Source: Bacteroidaceae bacterium
Lineage (GTDB): Bacteria; Bacteroidota; Bacteroidia; Bacteroidales; Bacteroidaceae
Assembly (NCBI GenBank): GCA_017503065.1
Contig: JAFVTT010000035.1
Span: 1-38,497, forward strand
Length of the DNA stretch: 38,497 nucleotides
Direction of reading: 5' to 3'
Below the pieces are notes generated by a model. It was not told the DNA's origin and ran no database searches. It was given only the letters and a program-made list of their open reading frames with translations. The position numbers and the translations under genes were made by a program. How positions within the stretch are numbered: the first letter of the stretch is position 1; each line of letters starts with the position of its first letter. This document shows, piece after piece, positions 24,700 to 32,291 of the stretch.

Positions 24700-25998
24700 A
24701 TGGAAGCACTTACCCTGTTCGAACTCAATGCCCGTGTGCGTGCCCTCATAGAAGGGGGCATGGAGACCTCCTATTGGGTTCAGGGCGAACTGATGGAAGG
24801 GCGCGAAGGCTATGGGGGGCACTTCTATGGCGAACTGGTGGAGAAGAGCGAGGCCACGGGCAGTGTCGTTGCACGCGCACGCATAACGATATGGGCGCGT
24901 ACATATAATATATTGGCCCTGCGCTTCCGCGAGGAGACGGGGCAGAGCCTCCGCCCCGGGTTGAAGGTGCTCATGCAGGTGCGTGTCACCTTCAGCGAAC
25001 TCTATGGCTACTCCCTCAATGTCCTGGACATAGACGGAACCTACACCCTTGGCGATATGGCACGCCGCCGCCAGGAAATACTGCGCCAGTTGGAGCGGGA
25101 TGGCATCATAGATGACAACAAGACCCTGCCCCTTCCCACACTGATGAAGCGCATTGCCGTAGTGTCCAGTGCCACGGCGGCAGGCTATGGCGACTTCTGC
25201 CGCCAGTTGCAGGAGAACGACTGGGGACTGGCCTTCGACGTGCGCCTGTTTCCTGCCGTCATGCAGGGCCAGCATGTGCCGGAAAGCATCTCTGCCGCCC
25301 TTATGGCCATTGCCGATGAGGCGGAGCACTGGGATGTTGTGGTGATTATCCGTGGCGGCGGTGCCACCAGCGACCTTTCCGACTACGACTCATACGATCT
25401 GGCTGCCTGCATAGCCCAGCACCCCCTGCCCGTGATTACCGGTATAGGGCACGACCGCGACGAAACGGTGCCCGACCATGTGGCGCACACATCCGTGAAG
25501 ACGCCCACGGCAGCCGCTGCCTTCATTGTGGAACATCAGTTGGAACTCCTCTCTCACCTCCAGGACCTGCAGCAACGTATCCCCCTGGCTGCCACAGCAT
25601 TGATGCAAAGGGGCGAGCAGCGTCTGGCACTGCTCCGCCAGCGCCTTCCATCCATGGCCATGCTAATGATACAGATGGAACGGCAGCGCATAGACCGTTT
25701 CTTCATGCTCCTGCCCATGGCCACCAAGGGCCTGTTGGAAAGGGAGAAGCACCGCATAGACCTCCTCGCCCAACGTATGGACGACATGAACCCCGAACTG
25801 CTGCTACGGCGTGGATACAGCATCACTCTGATGGATGGCAAGATAGTGACCAAGGCCTCCTCTCTCCGCCCTGGGGCCAAACTCATCACACGTTTTAGCG
25901 ATGGTGATGTGGTGTCGGAGGTGAGGGAAACGGGAAAAGTGAAAACGGAAAACCGACTGGACTCTCTCTCCCAATCCCTCAATAAGAGAGGGGAGTAG
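24700..25998 (+). CDS. xseA: Exodeoxyribonuclease VII large subunit
   Basis: Catalytic subunit of 432 residues of the single-strand-specific nuclease ExoVII. It has the N-terminal OB-fold (SYWVQGELMEGREGYGGHFY ... ARARITIWA), then the catalytic domain with IAVVSSATAAGYGDF, VVVIIRGGGATSDLSDYDSY and PVITGIGHDRDETVPDHVAHTSVKTPTAAA, then a coiled-coil region and the C-terminal LLRRGYSITLMDGKIV segment. The final about 20 residues after SDGDVVSEVRE (TGKVKTENRLD...) are not family sequence: they derive from a heptamer repeat. The start at 24700 (MEALTLFELN) is chosen because the promoter lies just upstream. It precedes xseB by 106 nt. Confidence 0.95.
   Translation: MEALTLFELNARVRALIEGGMETSYWVQGELMEGREGYGGHFYGELVEKSEATGSVVARARITIWARTYNILALRFREETGQSLRPGLKVLMQVRVTFSELYGYSLNVLDIDGTYTLGDMARRRQEILRQLERDGIIDDNKTLPLPTLMKRIAVVSSATAAGYGDFCRQLQENDWGLAFDVRLFPAVMQGQHVPESISAALMAIADEAEHWDVVVIIRGGGATSDLSDYDSYDLAACIAQHPLPVITGIGHDRDETVPDHVAHTSVKTPTAAAAFIVEHQLELLSHLQDLQQRIPLAATALMQRGEQRLALLRQRLPSMAMLMIQMERQRIDRFFMLLPMATKGLLEREKHRIDLLAQRMDDMNPELLLRRGYSITLMDGKIVTKASSLRPGAKLITRFSDGDVVSEVRETGKVKTENRLDSLSQSLNKRGE
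25925..25953 (+). repeat. Heptamer array in the 3' end of xseA
   Basis: GGGAAAC, GGGAAAAG (8 bp), TGAAAAC, GGAAAAC, A-rich on the coding strand. It supplies the in-frame tail TGKVKTEN. Confidence 0.8.
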
Positions 25999-26060
25999 TT
26001 GCAGCAGATAATATAAATAAACTAACCCTTTAACAAAATTCTCATTCCCCAGTACAATAT

Positions 26061-26097
26061 ACTCCCTCCCATACAGGGGAGGGTTGGGGGAGGGGTC
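26061..26097 (+). repeat. G-rich dispersed element directly before xseB
   Basis: A copy of the element at 20062 and 36901, same orientation relative to the next gene: ACTCCC...ATACAGGGGAGGG...AGGGGTC. Its end lies only 7 nt before the xseB ATG (26105). Confidence 0.75.
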
Positions 26098-26104
26098 TTA
26101 TAAT

Positions 26105-26293
26105 ATGAAATACGAAGAAGCCATAAAGACTCTTGAAACCATTGCCCGCCAGTTGGAGCAGAACGAACTGCCCATCGACCAGATTGCCGACCGTCTGCGC
26201 GAGGCACAGAAACTTGTCGCCTTCTGTCGGGAGCAACTCCTTTCCGTGGATCAGGAGATAAAGAAAATCATCGACGAGGAGCCTGCCGGGTAG
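26105..26293 (+). CDS. xseB: Exodeoxyribonuclease VII small subunit
   Basis: Protein of 62 residues that binds XseA to form ExoVII. The sequence MKYEEAIKTLETIARQLEQN with the following DRLREAQKLVAFCREQL is typical of the two-helix XseB fold. The start is set at 26105; seven extra codons upstream would translate the dispersed G-rich element. It is co-directional with xseA, the usual arrangement. Confidence 0.92.
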   Translation: MKYEEAIKTLETIARQLEQNELPIDQIADRLREAQKLVAFCREQLLSVDQEIKKIIDEEPAG

Positions 26294-26336
26294 CAAATAA
26301 TCGTCCGTGTGGAGAAAAACATGGAAGATTGTATCG

Positions 26337-26363
26337 TTGTTACGATATAATTGTGTACTTTTG
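26337..26363 (+). promoter_or_regulatory. Promoter with inverted repeat for the Bro-N gene
   Basis: TACTTTTG at 26356-26363 matches TAnnTTTG; TTG at 26337-26339 is a possible -33 box at a short 16-nt spacing. The inverted repeat TATCG-N6-CGATA at 26332-26347 overlaps the -33 region and could be an operator. Confidence 0.5.
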
Positions 26364-26396
26364 CAAGCAAATACGCTTGGATGACCACAACTTGAA

Positions 26397-27239
26397 ATGA
26401 CAAAGAAGCAGGCTTTGCAGATATTCAACTCGGCACAGGTGCGTACCGTGTGGGACGATGAACAGGAGAAGTGGTACTTCTCCGTGGTGGACGTGGTAGG
26501 CATTCTTACTGACCAACCTGATACCGACCGGGCCAGGAATTACTGGAAGGTACTGAAACACAGGTTGAAGAAGGAAGGTGCCGAGTCGGTTACAAATTGT
26601 AACCAACTGAAATTAGTGGCTGGCGATGGCAAGAGTTATAAGACAGACGTTGCCGATACGGAGCAACTCCTCCGCATCATCCAGTCCATCCCCTCTCCCA
26701 AGGCCGAACCTTTCAAGCAATGGATGGCCATGGTGGCAAGCCAGCGCATAGACCAGATGCAGGACCCGGAACTTTCCATCGAGCAGGCCGTGGCTGATTA
26801 TCGCAGACTTGGTTATTCCGAGGCGTGGATAAACCAGCGCATCAGGAGCATTGAGGTACGCAAGAACCTTACCGACGAGTGGCAACGTTCGGGCGTGGAG
26901 GGTAATCAGTATGCCACCCTTACAGATATCATCACCCAGGCATGGAGCGGACGCACTACCAGACAATACAAACAACTGAAGGGGCTGAAGAAGGAAAGTC
27001 TTCGCGACAATATGACCAATATCGAACTTGCCCTGAATATGTTGGCAGAGGCTTCTACAACCGAGATTTCAAAAATAAGGAATCCCAAAGGCTTCGCCGC
27101 AAGCGCCAGAATAGCCAAGGAAGGCGGTTGCGTGGCTCAGGCGGCCCGAAAGGAATTGGAAAGCAAGACGGGTCACTCCGTCATTTCTCCGGCAAAGGCC
27201 TCCGATTATCTTCTTTCGCCAGATGAGTCGGAGGATTGA
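26397..27239 (+). CDS. Bro-N domain protein, DinD-like
   Basis: Protein of 280 residues. The N-terminal about 110 residues are a Bro-N domain (VRTVWDDEQEKWYFSVVDVV, then LLRIIQSIPSPKAEPFKQW), as found in phage antirepressors and baculovirus BRO proteins. The rest, with YRRLGYSEAWINQRIRSIEV, TDIITQAWSGRTTRQYKQLK and LRDNMTNIELALNMLAEAST, is the DinD/Bro-N partner region found in many chromosomal copies in Bacteroidales. E. coli DinD is SOS-induced and has been linked to RecA; function here is not established. No phage genes surround it, so this is not evidence for a prophage. It sits between xseB (repair) and ilvE with its own promoter. Confidence 0.8.
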   Translation: MTKKQALQIFNSAQVRTVWDDEQEKWYFSVVDVVGILTDQPDTDRARNYWKVLKHRLKKEGAESVTNCNQLKLVAGDGKSYKTDVADTEQLLRIIQSIPSPKAEPFKQWMAMVASQRIDQMQDPELSIEQAVADYRRLGYSEAWINQRIRSIEVRKNLTDEWQRSGVEGNQYATLTDIITQAWSGRTTRQYKQLKGLKKESLRDNMTNIELALNMLAEASTTEISKIRNPKGFAASARIAKEGGCVAQAARKELESKTGHSVISPAKASDYLLSPDESED

Positions 27240-27287
27240 GGGCCAAAACGGCAGAACTTAATACGAGCAAAAACAAATCAAACGACA

Positions 27288-28310
27288 ATGAACGAAATAG
27301 ATTGGAGTAGCCTTTCCTTTGGCTACATGAAGACAGACTACAATGTGCGCTGCTATTATCGCAATGGCGCATGGGGAGAGATAGAGAATTGCAGCGAGGA
27401 GACCATCCCCCTGCACATGGCTGCCACCTGCCTGCACTACGGACAGGAGGCTTTCGAGGGACTGAAGGCTTACCGTTGCCCTGACGGCAAGGTGCGTGTG
27501 TTCCGCTCCGACGAGAATGCTGCCCGTCTGCAGAGCACCTGCCGTGGCATACTTATGCCCGAACTGCCCACGGAGAAGTTCAACGAGATGGTGGACCGTG
27601 TGGTGCGCCTGAACGAGCGCTTCATCCCTCCCTACGAGAGCGGTGCCAGCCTCTACATCCGTCCCCTGCTCATCGGCACCAGCGCCCAGGTGGGCGTGCA
27701 TCCCTCCGAGGAGTATCTGTTCCTTATCTTCGTTACACCTGTTGGTCCCTACTTCAAGGGCGGTTTCTCCACCAACCCCTATTTAATCATCCGCGAGTAT
27801 GACCGTTCGGCCCCTCTCGGCACCGGTGTGTACAAGGTGGGCGGAAACTATGCGGCCTCTCTTCGTGCCAACAAGATGGCGCACGATCTGGGCTACTCCT
27901 GCGAGTTCTATCTTGATGCCAAGGAGAAGAAGTACATCGACGAGTGCGGTGCTGCCAACTTCTTCGGTATCAAGGACAATACCTACGTTACCCCCAAGTC
28001 AACCAGCATTCTGCCCTCCATCACCAACAAGAGTCTGATGCAGTTGGCTCAGGACCTCGGCCTGAAGGTGGAACGCCGTCCCATTCCCGAGGAGGAGTTG
28101 GATACCTTTGAGGAGGCCGGAGCATGTGGCACGGCAGCAGTCATCTCGCCCATCGAGCGCATAGACGACTTGGAGAACAAGCGCAGTTACGTCATCTCCA
28201 AGGACGGCAAGCCCGGTCCCATTTCCACCAAACTCTACAATAAACTGCGTGGCATTCAGTACGGTACCGAACCCGACATCCATGGCTGGACACGAGTGGT
28301 GATAGAGTAG
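27288..28310 (+). CDS. ilvE: Branched-chain amino acid aminotransferase
   Basis: Fold-type IV PLP transaminase of 340 residues that interconverts branched-chain amino acids and their 2-oxo acids. The PLP lysine is Lys183 in GTGVYKVGGNYAAS. Other family marks are HYGQEAFEGLKAYRCPDG near the N-terminus, RPLLIGTSAQVGVHPSEEY, the DECGAANFFGI segment and GACGTAAVISPI near the C-terminus. Length and sequence fit the larger, eukaryote-like BCAT class that is common in Bacteroidetes. The gap of 48 nt to the Bro-N gene has no visible promoter, so read-through from upstream is possible. Convergent with the acyl-CoA synthetase gene, the two separated by a dispersed element. Confidence 0.95.
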   Translation: MNEIDWSSLSFGYMKTDYNVRCYYRNGAWGEIENCSEETIPLHMAATCLHYGQEAFEGLKAYRCPDGKVRVFRSDENAARLQSTCRGILMPELPTEKFNEMVDRVVRLNERFIPPYESGASLYIRPLLIGTSAQVGVHPSEEYLFLIFVTPVGPYFKGGFSTNPYLIIREYDRSAPLGTGVYKVGGNYAASLRANKMAHDLGYSCEFYLDAKEKKYIDECGAANFFGIKDNTYVTPKSTSILPSITNKSLMQLAQDLGLKVERRPIPEEELDTFEEAGACGTAAVISPIERIDDLENKRSYVISKDGKPGPISTKLYNKLRGIQYGTEPDIHGWTRVVIE

Positions 28311-28321
28311 AAAGAAAGAGG

Positions 28322-28376
28322 GACCCACCCCCGGCCCTTCCCTGTATGGAGGGGTTAGGGGGTGGGTCTCCTTTTA
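28322..28376. terminator. Dispersed G/C-rich element acting as a bidirectional terminator
   Basis: 28322-28368 begins GACCCACCCCC and ends GGGGGTGGGTC, an 11-bp perfect outer inverted repeat with a further CCCTTCCC/GGAGGGG pairing inside. It occupies nearly all of the 63-nt gap between two convergent genes and is followed by TCTCCTTTT. It is the palindromic version of the element at 20062, 26061 and 36901. Confidence 0.75.
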
Positions 28377-30053
28377 AGAGTACAAGTATCTCTTGATGCT
28401 CTGCTTTGGGGTCTTTTCAAAGGCCTCGGTGCGAATCTCGGTGCTGGAGATTTTGCTGTAGGCGGCCAGTTCCGGGTTCAGGGCAAGGACGTTGTGGTTG
28501 ATGAGTTTATCAAGTGCCTGGGCGTCAATGCCGTCCTTCTTTCCTGCCTCGTAGTCGGCAACGACAAGAGCCACGATGGCGTTCTTGCGGCCTACAACCA
28601 ATGACTCCATGACGTAGGGGAGGTTGTTTATCTTGTCTTCTATCTCCTCGGGGTAGATGTTCTGGCCGTTGGCGGTGAGAATCATGTTCTTGCAACGTCC
28701 CTTGATGAAGACATTGCCCTTGGTGTCCAGAACGCCCATGTCGCCGGTCTTCAGCCAACCGTCTTCAGTAAATGCGGCTGCTGTCGCTTCCTCGTTCTTG
28801 TAGTATCCGAGCATGACGGCATCGCCCTTTACCTGAATTTCGCCCAGAACCTTGATGGGGTCGGCAGAGTCGATGCGCAACTCCAGAGGGTCGGCCTTTT
28901 TGCCACATGAATACTTGGCAAACTCGCTCTTGTCGCAATATGAGATGAGGGGGCCGCACTCGGTCATGCCATAACCAACGACGTATGGGAAGTCCATGCG
29001 CTTGAGCAGGTCTTCCACTTCTCGGTTGAGTGCCGCCCCGCCAAGGATGAGGCCTGTGGAGAATCCGTTGCCAAAGGCGGAGAGAAGTCCCTTCTTTATC
29101 TTGTTGAGGGCTATTCTATCAAGGCCGGGAACCTTCAGGAGCATGTTGGCCGGGAACTTGTGTATGGCCGGGAACACCCTTGACTTGAATATCTTCTCTA
29201 TGACCAAAGGCACGGTAAGGAACATGAAGGGCTTTACCTTGCCCAGCCCCTCCAGCAGACGTGCAGGGGTAGGCTTGCCCGGCATGATGTAAACGTGGCA
29301 ACCGCCTGCCAGGGGGAAGAGTACGTCGAATGTTTGGCCGAACATGTGTGCCATGGGCAGGATGGCAAAGATGTGTCCGCCCTGAGTGGCTGGAATCTCG
29401 CGGCGTGCAAAGTCGAGGTTCACCGACAGGGAACGTGCCGGCAGAACCACACCCTTGGAGGTTGCGCTGGTTGTGCCTGATGTGAAACTGATTTCCACGA
29501 CGGCCTCCATGTCGCGCTCCTCGGGATAATAGTTTATGAGGTCTGCGCTCAGACCGTTGGGATAGCGTTTTGCAAAGTGTTCATCAAGGGTGTATTGGGC
29601 TTCGGCCAAAGCCTTTTCCGTTGCCACGCAGATGCTTATGTCCTTCACGTTGATGATGCCGGCAAAACCGGGAGTGGATTCAAGTTGCTTGATGTACTTT
29701 TCGTCGCTCTCCAGGCTGTTGAAGGCAATGTCGTCGGCTATGAGCAACTTGCACTCGGAGAAAGCGCCCAGTTCTGCCACTGCGGCAGGGGTGAAATCGG
29801 GGAGGAAGGGCACTGAGACGGCCTCGTAGGTCAGTGTGGCGAAGTATGCGATGACCCATTCTGCCGAGTTGCGGGCATAAAGGGCAATCTTGTCTCCCTT
29901 CTTGATGCCGGCCTCAGCAAACAGGATGTGATACTTCTCTATCTGTTCGGCCATCTGGCCATAGGTGTAGGTTGTGCCGCCAAAATTAGTTACGGCAGGA
30001 AATGTCCAATTCTCTTTTATCGAGTCATTCAAAAGACTTGCGAAGTGCTTCAT
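28374..30053 (-). CDS. AMP-binding long-chain acyl-CoA synthetase
   Basis: Adenylate-forming ligase of 559 residues that activates a carboxylic acid, probably a fatty acid, to its CoA thioester through an acyl-AMP. Motifs in order: SFTSGTTSATSKGVVLP (phosphate loop), LPMAHMFGQ, VVGYGMTECGPLIS, GWLKTGDMGVLD, KGRCKNMILTANGQNIYPEE, and the C-terminal lysine region EKTPKQSIKRYLYS. The length is typical of FadD-like enzymes. The C-terminus ends almost at the dispersed element between the convergent genes. Promoter TACATTTG lies at 30162-30169, giving a leader of about 100 nt. Exact chain-length preference cannot be read. Confidence 0.9.
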   Translation of the reverse strand: MKHFASLLNDSIKENWTFPAVTNFGGTTYTYGQMAEQIEKYHILFAEAGIKKGDKIALYARNSAEWVIAYFATLTYEAVSVPFLPDFTPAAVAELGAFSECKLLIADDIAFNSLESDEKYIKQLESTPGFAGIINVKDISICVATEKALAEAQYTLDEHFAKRYPNGLSADLINYYPEERDMEAVVEISFTSGTTSATSKGVVLPARSLSVNLDFARREIPATQGGHIFAILPMAHMFGQTFDVLFPLAGGCHVYIMPGKPTPARLLEGLGKVKPFMFLTVPLVIEKIFKSRVFPAIHKFPANMLLKVPGLDRIALNKIKKGLLSAFGNGFSTGLILGGAALNREVEDLLKRMDFPYVVGYGMTECGPLISYCDKSEFAKYSCGKKADPLELRIDSADPIKVLGEIQVKGDAVMLGYYKNEEATAAAFTEDGWLKTGDMGVLDTKGNVFIKGRCKNMILTANGQNIYPEEIEDKINNLPYVMESLVVGRKNAIVALVVADYEAGKKDGIDAQALDKLINHNVLALNPELAAYSKISSTEIRTEAFEKTPKQSIKRYLYS

Positions 30054-30161
30054 TTATATGTCAAATGTTTTGTGTACAACTTACTGTCAAGGCGCTCAGT
30101 CCGTTTGGAACGGTCTTTTAGTTTTGACCTGTTTGCCTTTTAAAGGTTTAATTTTAGGGCG

Positions 30162-30169
30162 CAAATGTA
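30162..30169 (-). promoter_or_regulatory. -7 element (TACATTTG) for the acyl-CoA synthetase
   Basis: Exact TAnnTTTG match on the minus strand about 109 nt before the start codon at 30053. Confidence 0.55.
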
Positions 30170-30282
30170 CTTATTTTTGAGCAATTTTCTCTTCTTTTTG
30201 GCAAGAAAATGCGCAGAAAGTGCGATATAGGTGCAATAGACGGCTCATGATTCCTATGTAAGGCAAAGTTGTGGGCTTCGTC

Positions 30283-30315
30283 TTTTGGAGAAAAGAAAGA
30301 TTATTTGTATTTTTG
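30283..30315 (+). promoter_or_regulatory. Promoter for the membrane protein at 30353
   Basis: TTTTG at 30283-30287, 20-nt spacer, TATTTTTG at 30308-30315. It lies inside the longer frame starting at 30269 and supports the ATG at 30353. Confidence 0.65.
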
Positions 30316-30352
30316 TTCTGTTGTTTTCATTAACTTGCTATATAGGGAAACT

Positions 30353-31240
30353 ATGACAGATTACAGTAATAAGGAGAAAAGAGTTAATAGCGTTAACTCT
30401 GTAGGATGGTTGGGGTATCTCTTGGGCGCCGTTGCCATATTTGCCGGCTTCTTCTGGGCTTTTACACATGGAATAAATACAGACATGAGTACAAGGGATA
30501 AGGGGATGGTTGGTTTTGCGATATTGATGGTATTATTCCTTGTTTATGCCTTCTTGAGCATTGCTTTCAATAGAACCGGATTCTATCTTGATAGGATAGA
30601 GTATAAAGTAGGTTTATTCCGGAAGAAAGTGGTATGGCGCGATGAAATTGCCAGTGTATGTGTCAAGTATACTTACGAAAGTGGATCCAAATCTTCTAAA
30701 TACACTGAACTTGAGGTGGTCAAGACGGACGGAGGGTCTGTTTGTCTAAGGACAGAGACATCAAATAAGTTGATGGAATACTATGATTTAATGCTTCGCT
30801 TTCTGTATGTTGATTACCCCATAAGAAAAGGCACTCCAGCCAGAACCATAAATTTGCATAATCCGGATGGCTTGAAACTAAGGGCATCTGTAAATAATTT
30901 AGAGGACTCGAAGGTCTTGAAGGTTACGCCTGGAGATGTTGTGTGCTTACTGGTATCTATAGGCCGGTCATCAGGCCGGTCATTGAAGTATGCCGATAAT
31001 CTGAATCTTCATCTGTTTCCTATACGTAAAGATGACAAGAGCGAAATCATAGTCAAGTATTATGATAATGTGACGTATGCGGCGCTTTCCAACGTTGCAA
31101 ATCTGGAGCAAGAGACGGAAAAATTGGACAAGCGTGCTCAGGATGAAAAGGACACTGAACGTGGATGCATGATTGCATATGTTTTTGTATTGATACTTCT
31201 CTTTATGATTGTGTATATGCTGTCATTAGCACCTGCTTAG
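30353..31240 (+). CDS. Membrane protein of unknown function
   Basis: Protein of 295 residues (start MTDYSNKEKR, chosen for its position after the promoter). I do not recognise the family. Three membrane segments are visible: about residues 17-39 (GWLGYLLGAVAIFAGFFWAF), about 53-75 (MVGFAILMVLFLVYAFLSIA) and a C-terminal one near 272-292 (MIAYVFVLILLFMIVYML). Between the second and third lies a soluble region of about 190 residues, beta-rich at first (FYLDRIEYKVGLFRKKVVWR, resembling a PH-like pattern by eye only) and charged near its end. Base composition is more AT-rich than neighbouring genes and codon use is mixed, suggesting a recent or weakly selected gene. No partner gene is adjacent on the same strand. 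Confidence 0.75.
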   Translation: MTDYSNKEKRVNSVNSVGWLGYLLGAVAIFAGFFWAFTHGINTDMSTRDKGMVGFAILMVLFLVYAFLSIAFNRTGFYLDRIEYKVGLFRKKVVWRDEIASVCVKYTYESGSKSSKYTELEVVKTDGGSVCLRTETSNKLMEYYDLMLRFLYVDYPIRKGTPARTINLHNPDGLKLRASVNNLEDSKVLKVTPGDVVCLLVSIGRSSGRSLKYADNLNLHLFPIRKDDKSEIIVKYYDNVTYAALSNVANLEQETEKLDKRAQDEKDTERGCMIAYVFVLILLFMIVYMLSLAPA

Positions 31241-31260
31241 GGTTAATATTCCGGAAGGTT

Positions 31261-31319
31261 GACGGTTGACAATTAGATATTCTGCGTACAGGCGAATTCT
31301 TAACTGTCAGCCGTCAGTC
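31261..31319. terminator. Long-loop inverted repeat between convergent genes
   Basis: GACGGTTGACA (31261-31271) pairs with TGTCAGCCGTC (31305-31315) with one G-U pair; 33-nt loop; TCTTTTT follows. It overlaps the last codons of the convergent tcdA gene. Confidence 0.5.
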
Positions 31320-32046
31320 TTTTTATCACCTCTCCTGCCAGCATCATGCCGAAGATGGCGGTTATGTGGCAGAGGGAGCCGTTTGTCTGTACCTTGCGGA
31401 ACTGTAGTTCCTCCTGTACGATGTGTCCTCCGGTGCGGTTCTCCATGGCGGGTTCTTCGCTATGGACGCAAAGGAACTTGCGGCGTGGCCATGTCTTTGC
31501 CTTCTTGAATCGGTTGCGTACGGCACGGGCCAGCGCGTCGCCCTGCACCTTGGAAAATTCCGTCAGCCTCACCTTCGTGGGGTCTATGCGCAGTGCTGCC
31601 CCCATGCTGGATAGCAGGGTGGGGCGGGGCAGTGAGGTGGTTCGCAGGATGAGGTCGCACTTGTCGCGGAGCGAGTCTATGCAGTCTATCACATAGTCGT
31701 AGTCACCGAGGCGGAATTCTTCTGCCGTCTCCTCGGTGTACATGGCCTCCAGGGCAGTGATTTCGGCATTGGGATTGATGGAGAGCAGGCGTGCCTTCAT
31801 GGCCTCCACCTTTGCCTGTCCTATGGTGTTTTGTGTGGCCATAAGTTGGCGGTTCAGGTTGGTGGGGCACACGCGGTCGCTGTCCACTATGGTCAGGTGC
31901 GTCAGTCCTGCACGGATGAGTCCCTCGGCACACCACGAGCCTACGCCTCCCACGCCGAAGAGTATCACTCTGGCATCGTCCAGTGCCGTCATTCCCTCGT
32001 GCCCCAGGAGGAGTTCTGAGCGGTTGAATATTTCTGCCTGCTTCAT
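31300..32046 (-). CDS. tcdA: tRNA threonylcarbamoyladenosine dehydratase (TcdA/CsdL family)
   Basis: ThiF/E1-like ATPase of 248 residues that would cyclise the t6A base at position 37 of ANN-decoding tRNAs to ct6A. It has the adenylate-binding VILFGVGGVGSWCAEGLIRAG, the acidic IVDSDRVCPTNLNRQ segment, VIDCIDSLRDKCDLI, and a TcdA-type C-terminal part (DPTKVRLTEFSKVQGDALAR, RRKFLCVHSEEPA). The start at 32046 (MKQAEIFNRSELLLG) is chosen because the promoter TATCTTTG at 32085-32092 lies inside the longer frame from 32115. Single-gene unit. A distant alternative, a ThiF/MoeB sulfur-carrier activator, is less likely without the zinc CxxC pairs. Confidence 0.9.
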   Translation of the reverse strand: MKQAEIFNRSELLLGHEGMTALDDARVILFGVGGVGSWCAEGLIRAGLTHLTIVDSDRVCPTNLNRQLMATQNTIGQAKVEAMKARLLSINPNAEITALEAMYTEETAEEFRLGDYDYVIDCIDSLRDKCDLILRTTSLPRPTLLSSMGAALRIDPTKVRLTEFSKVQGDALARAVRNRFKKAKTWPRRKFLCVHSEEPAMENRTGGHIVQEELQFRKVQTNGSLCHITAIFGMMLAGEVIKRLTADS

Positions 32047-32084
32047 CTGGTCTTTATTGGGTATTTGTCGTTCTTCATTCTCTG

Positions 32085-32092
32085 CAAAGATA
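32085..32092 (-). promoter_or_regulatory. -7 element (TATCTTTG) for tcdA
   Basis: Exact TAnnTTTG match on the minus strand, 39 nt before the chosen start. Confidence 0.6.
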
Positions 32093-32163
32093 CATATTTT
32101 AACCATTATAACCATAATTGCGCTGAAATATGATACTTTATTATATATAATAAGGTATTTTTG

Positions 32164-32193
32164 TTGTTATATGGAGAAAAATACGTAAATTTG
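32164..32193 (+). promoter_or_regulatory. Promoter for the secreted glycosidase
   Basis: TTG at 32164-32166, 19-nt spacer, TAAATTTG at 32186-32193. Leader about 90 nt, AT-rich. Confidence 0.65.
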
Positions 32194-32291
32194 CATGTGC
32201 CAGATATAGTGTTAATATGTGGGCAAGCGTAGACTATATAAGATAAACCTAACAAAATATTTATTAACCTTGATTAATTAACTACCAACTT

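Larger units (their letters stand above)
30054..30352. other. Divergent promoter region
   Basis: About 300 nt between divergent genes. It holds a long AT-rich leader for the acyl-CoA synthetase (30054-30155), its -7 element, and the promoter of the membrane protein gene. No small gene or structured RNA was recognised. Confidence 0.6.

Noticed and set aside
26397..27239. Bro-N protein taken as sign of a prophage
   Set aside because: No other phage gene in the window; chromosomal solitary copies are common in Bacteroidales.
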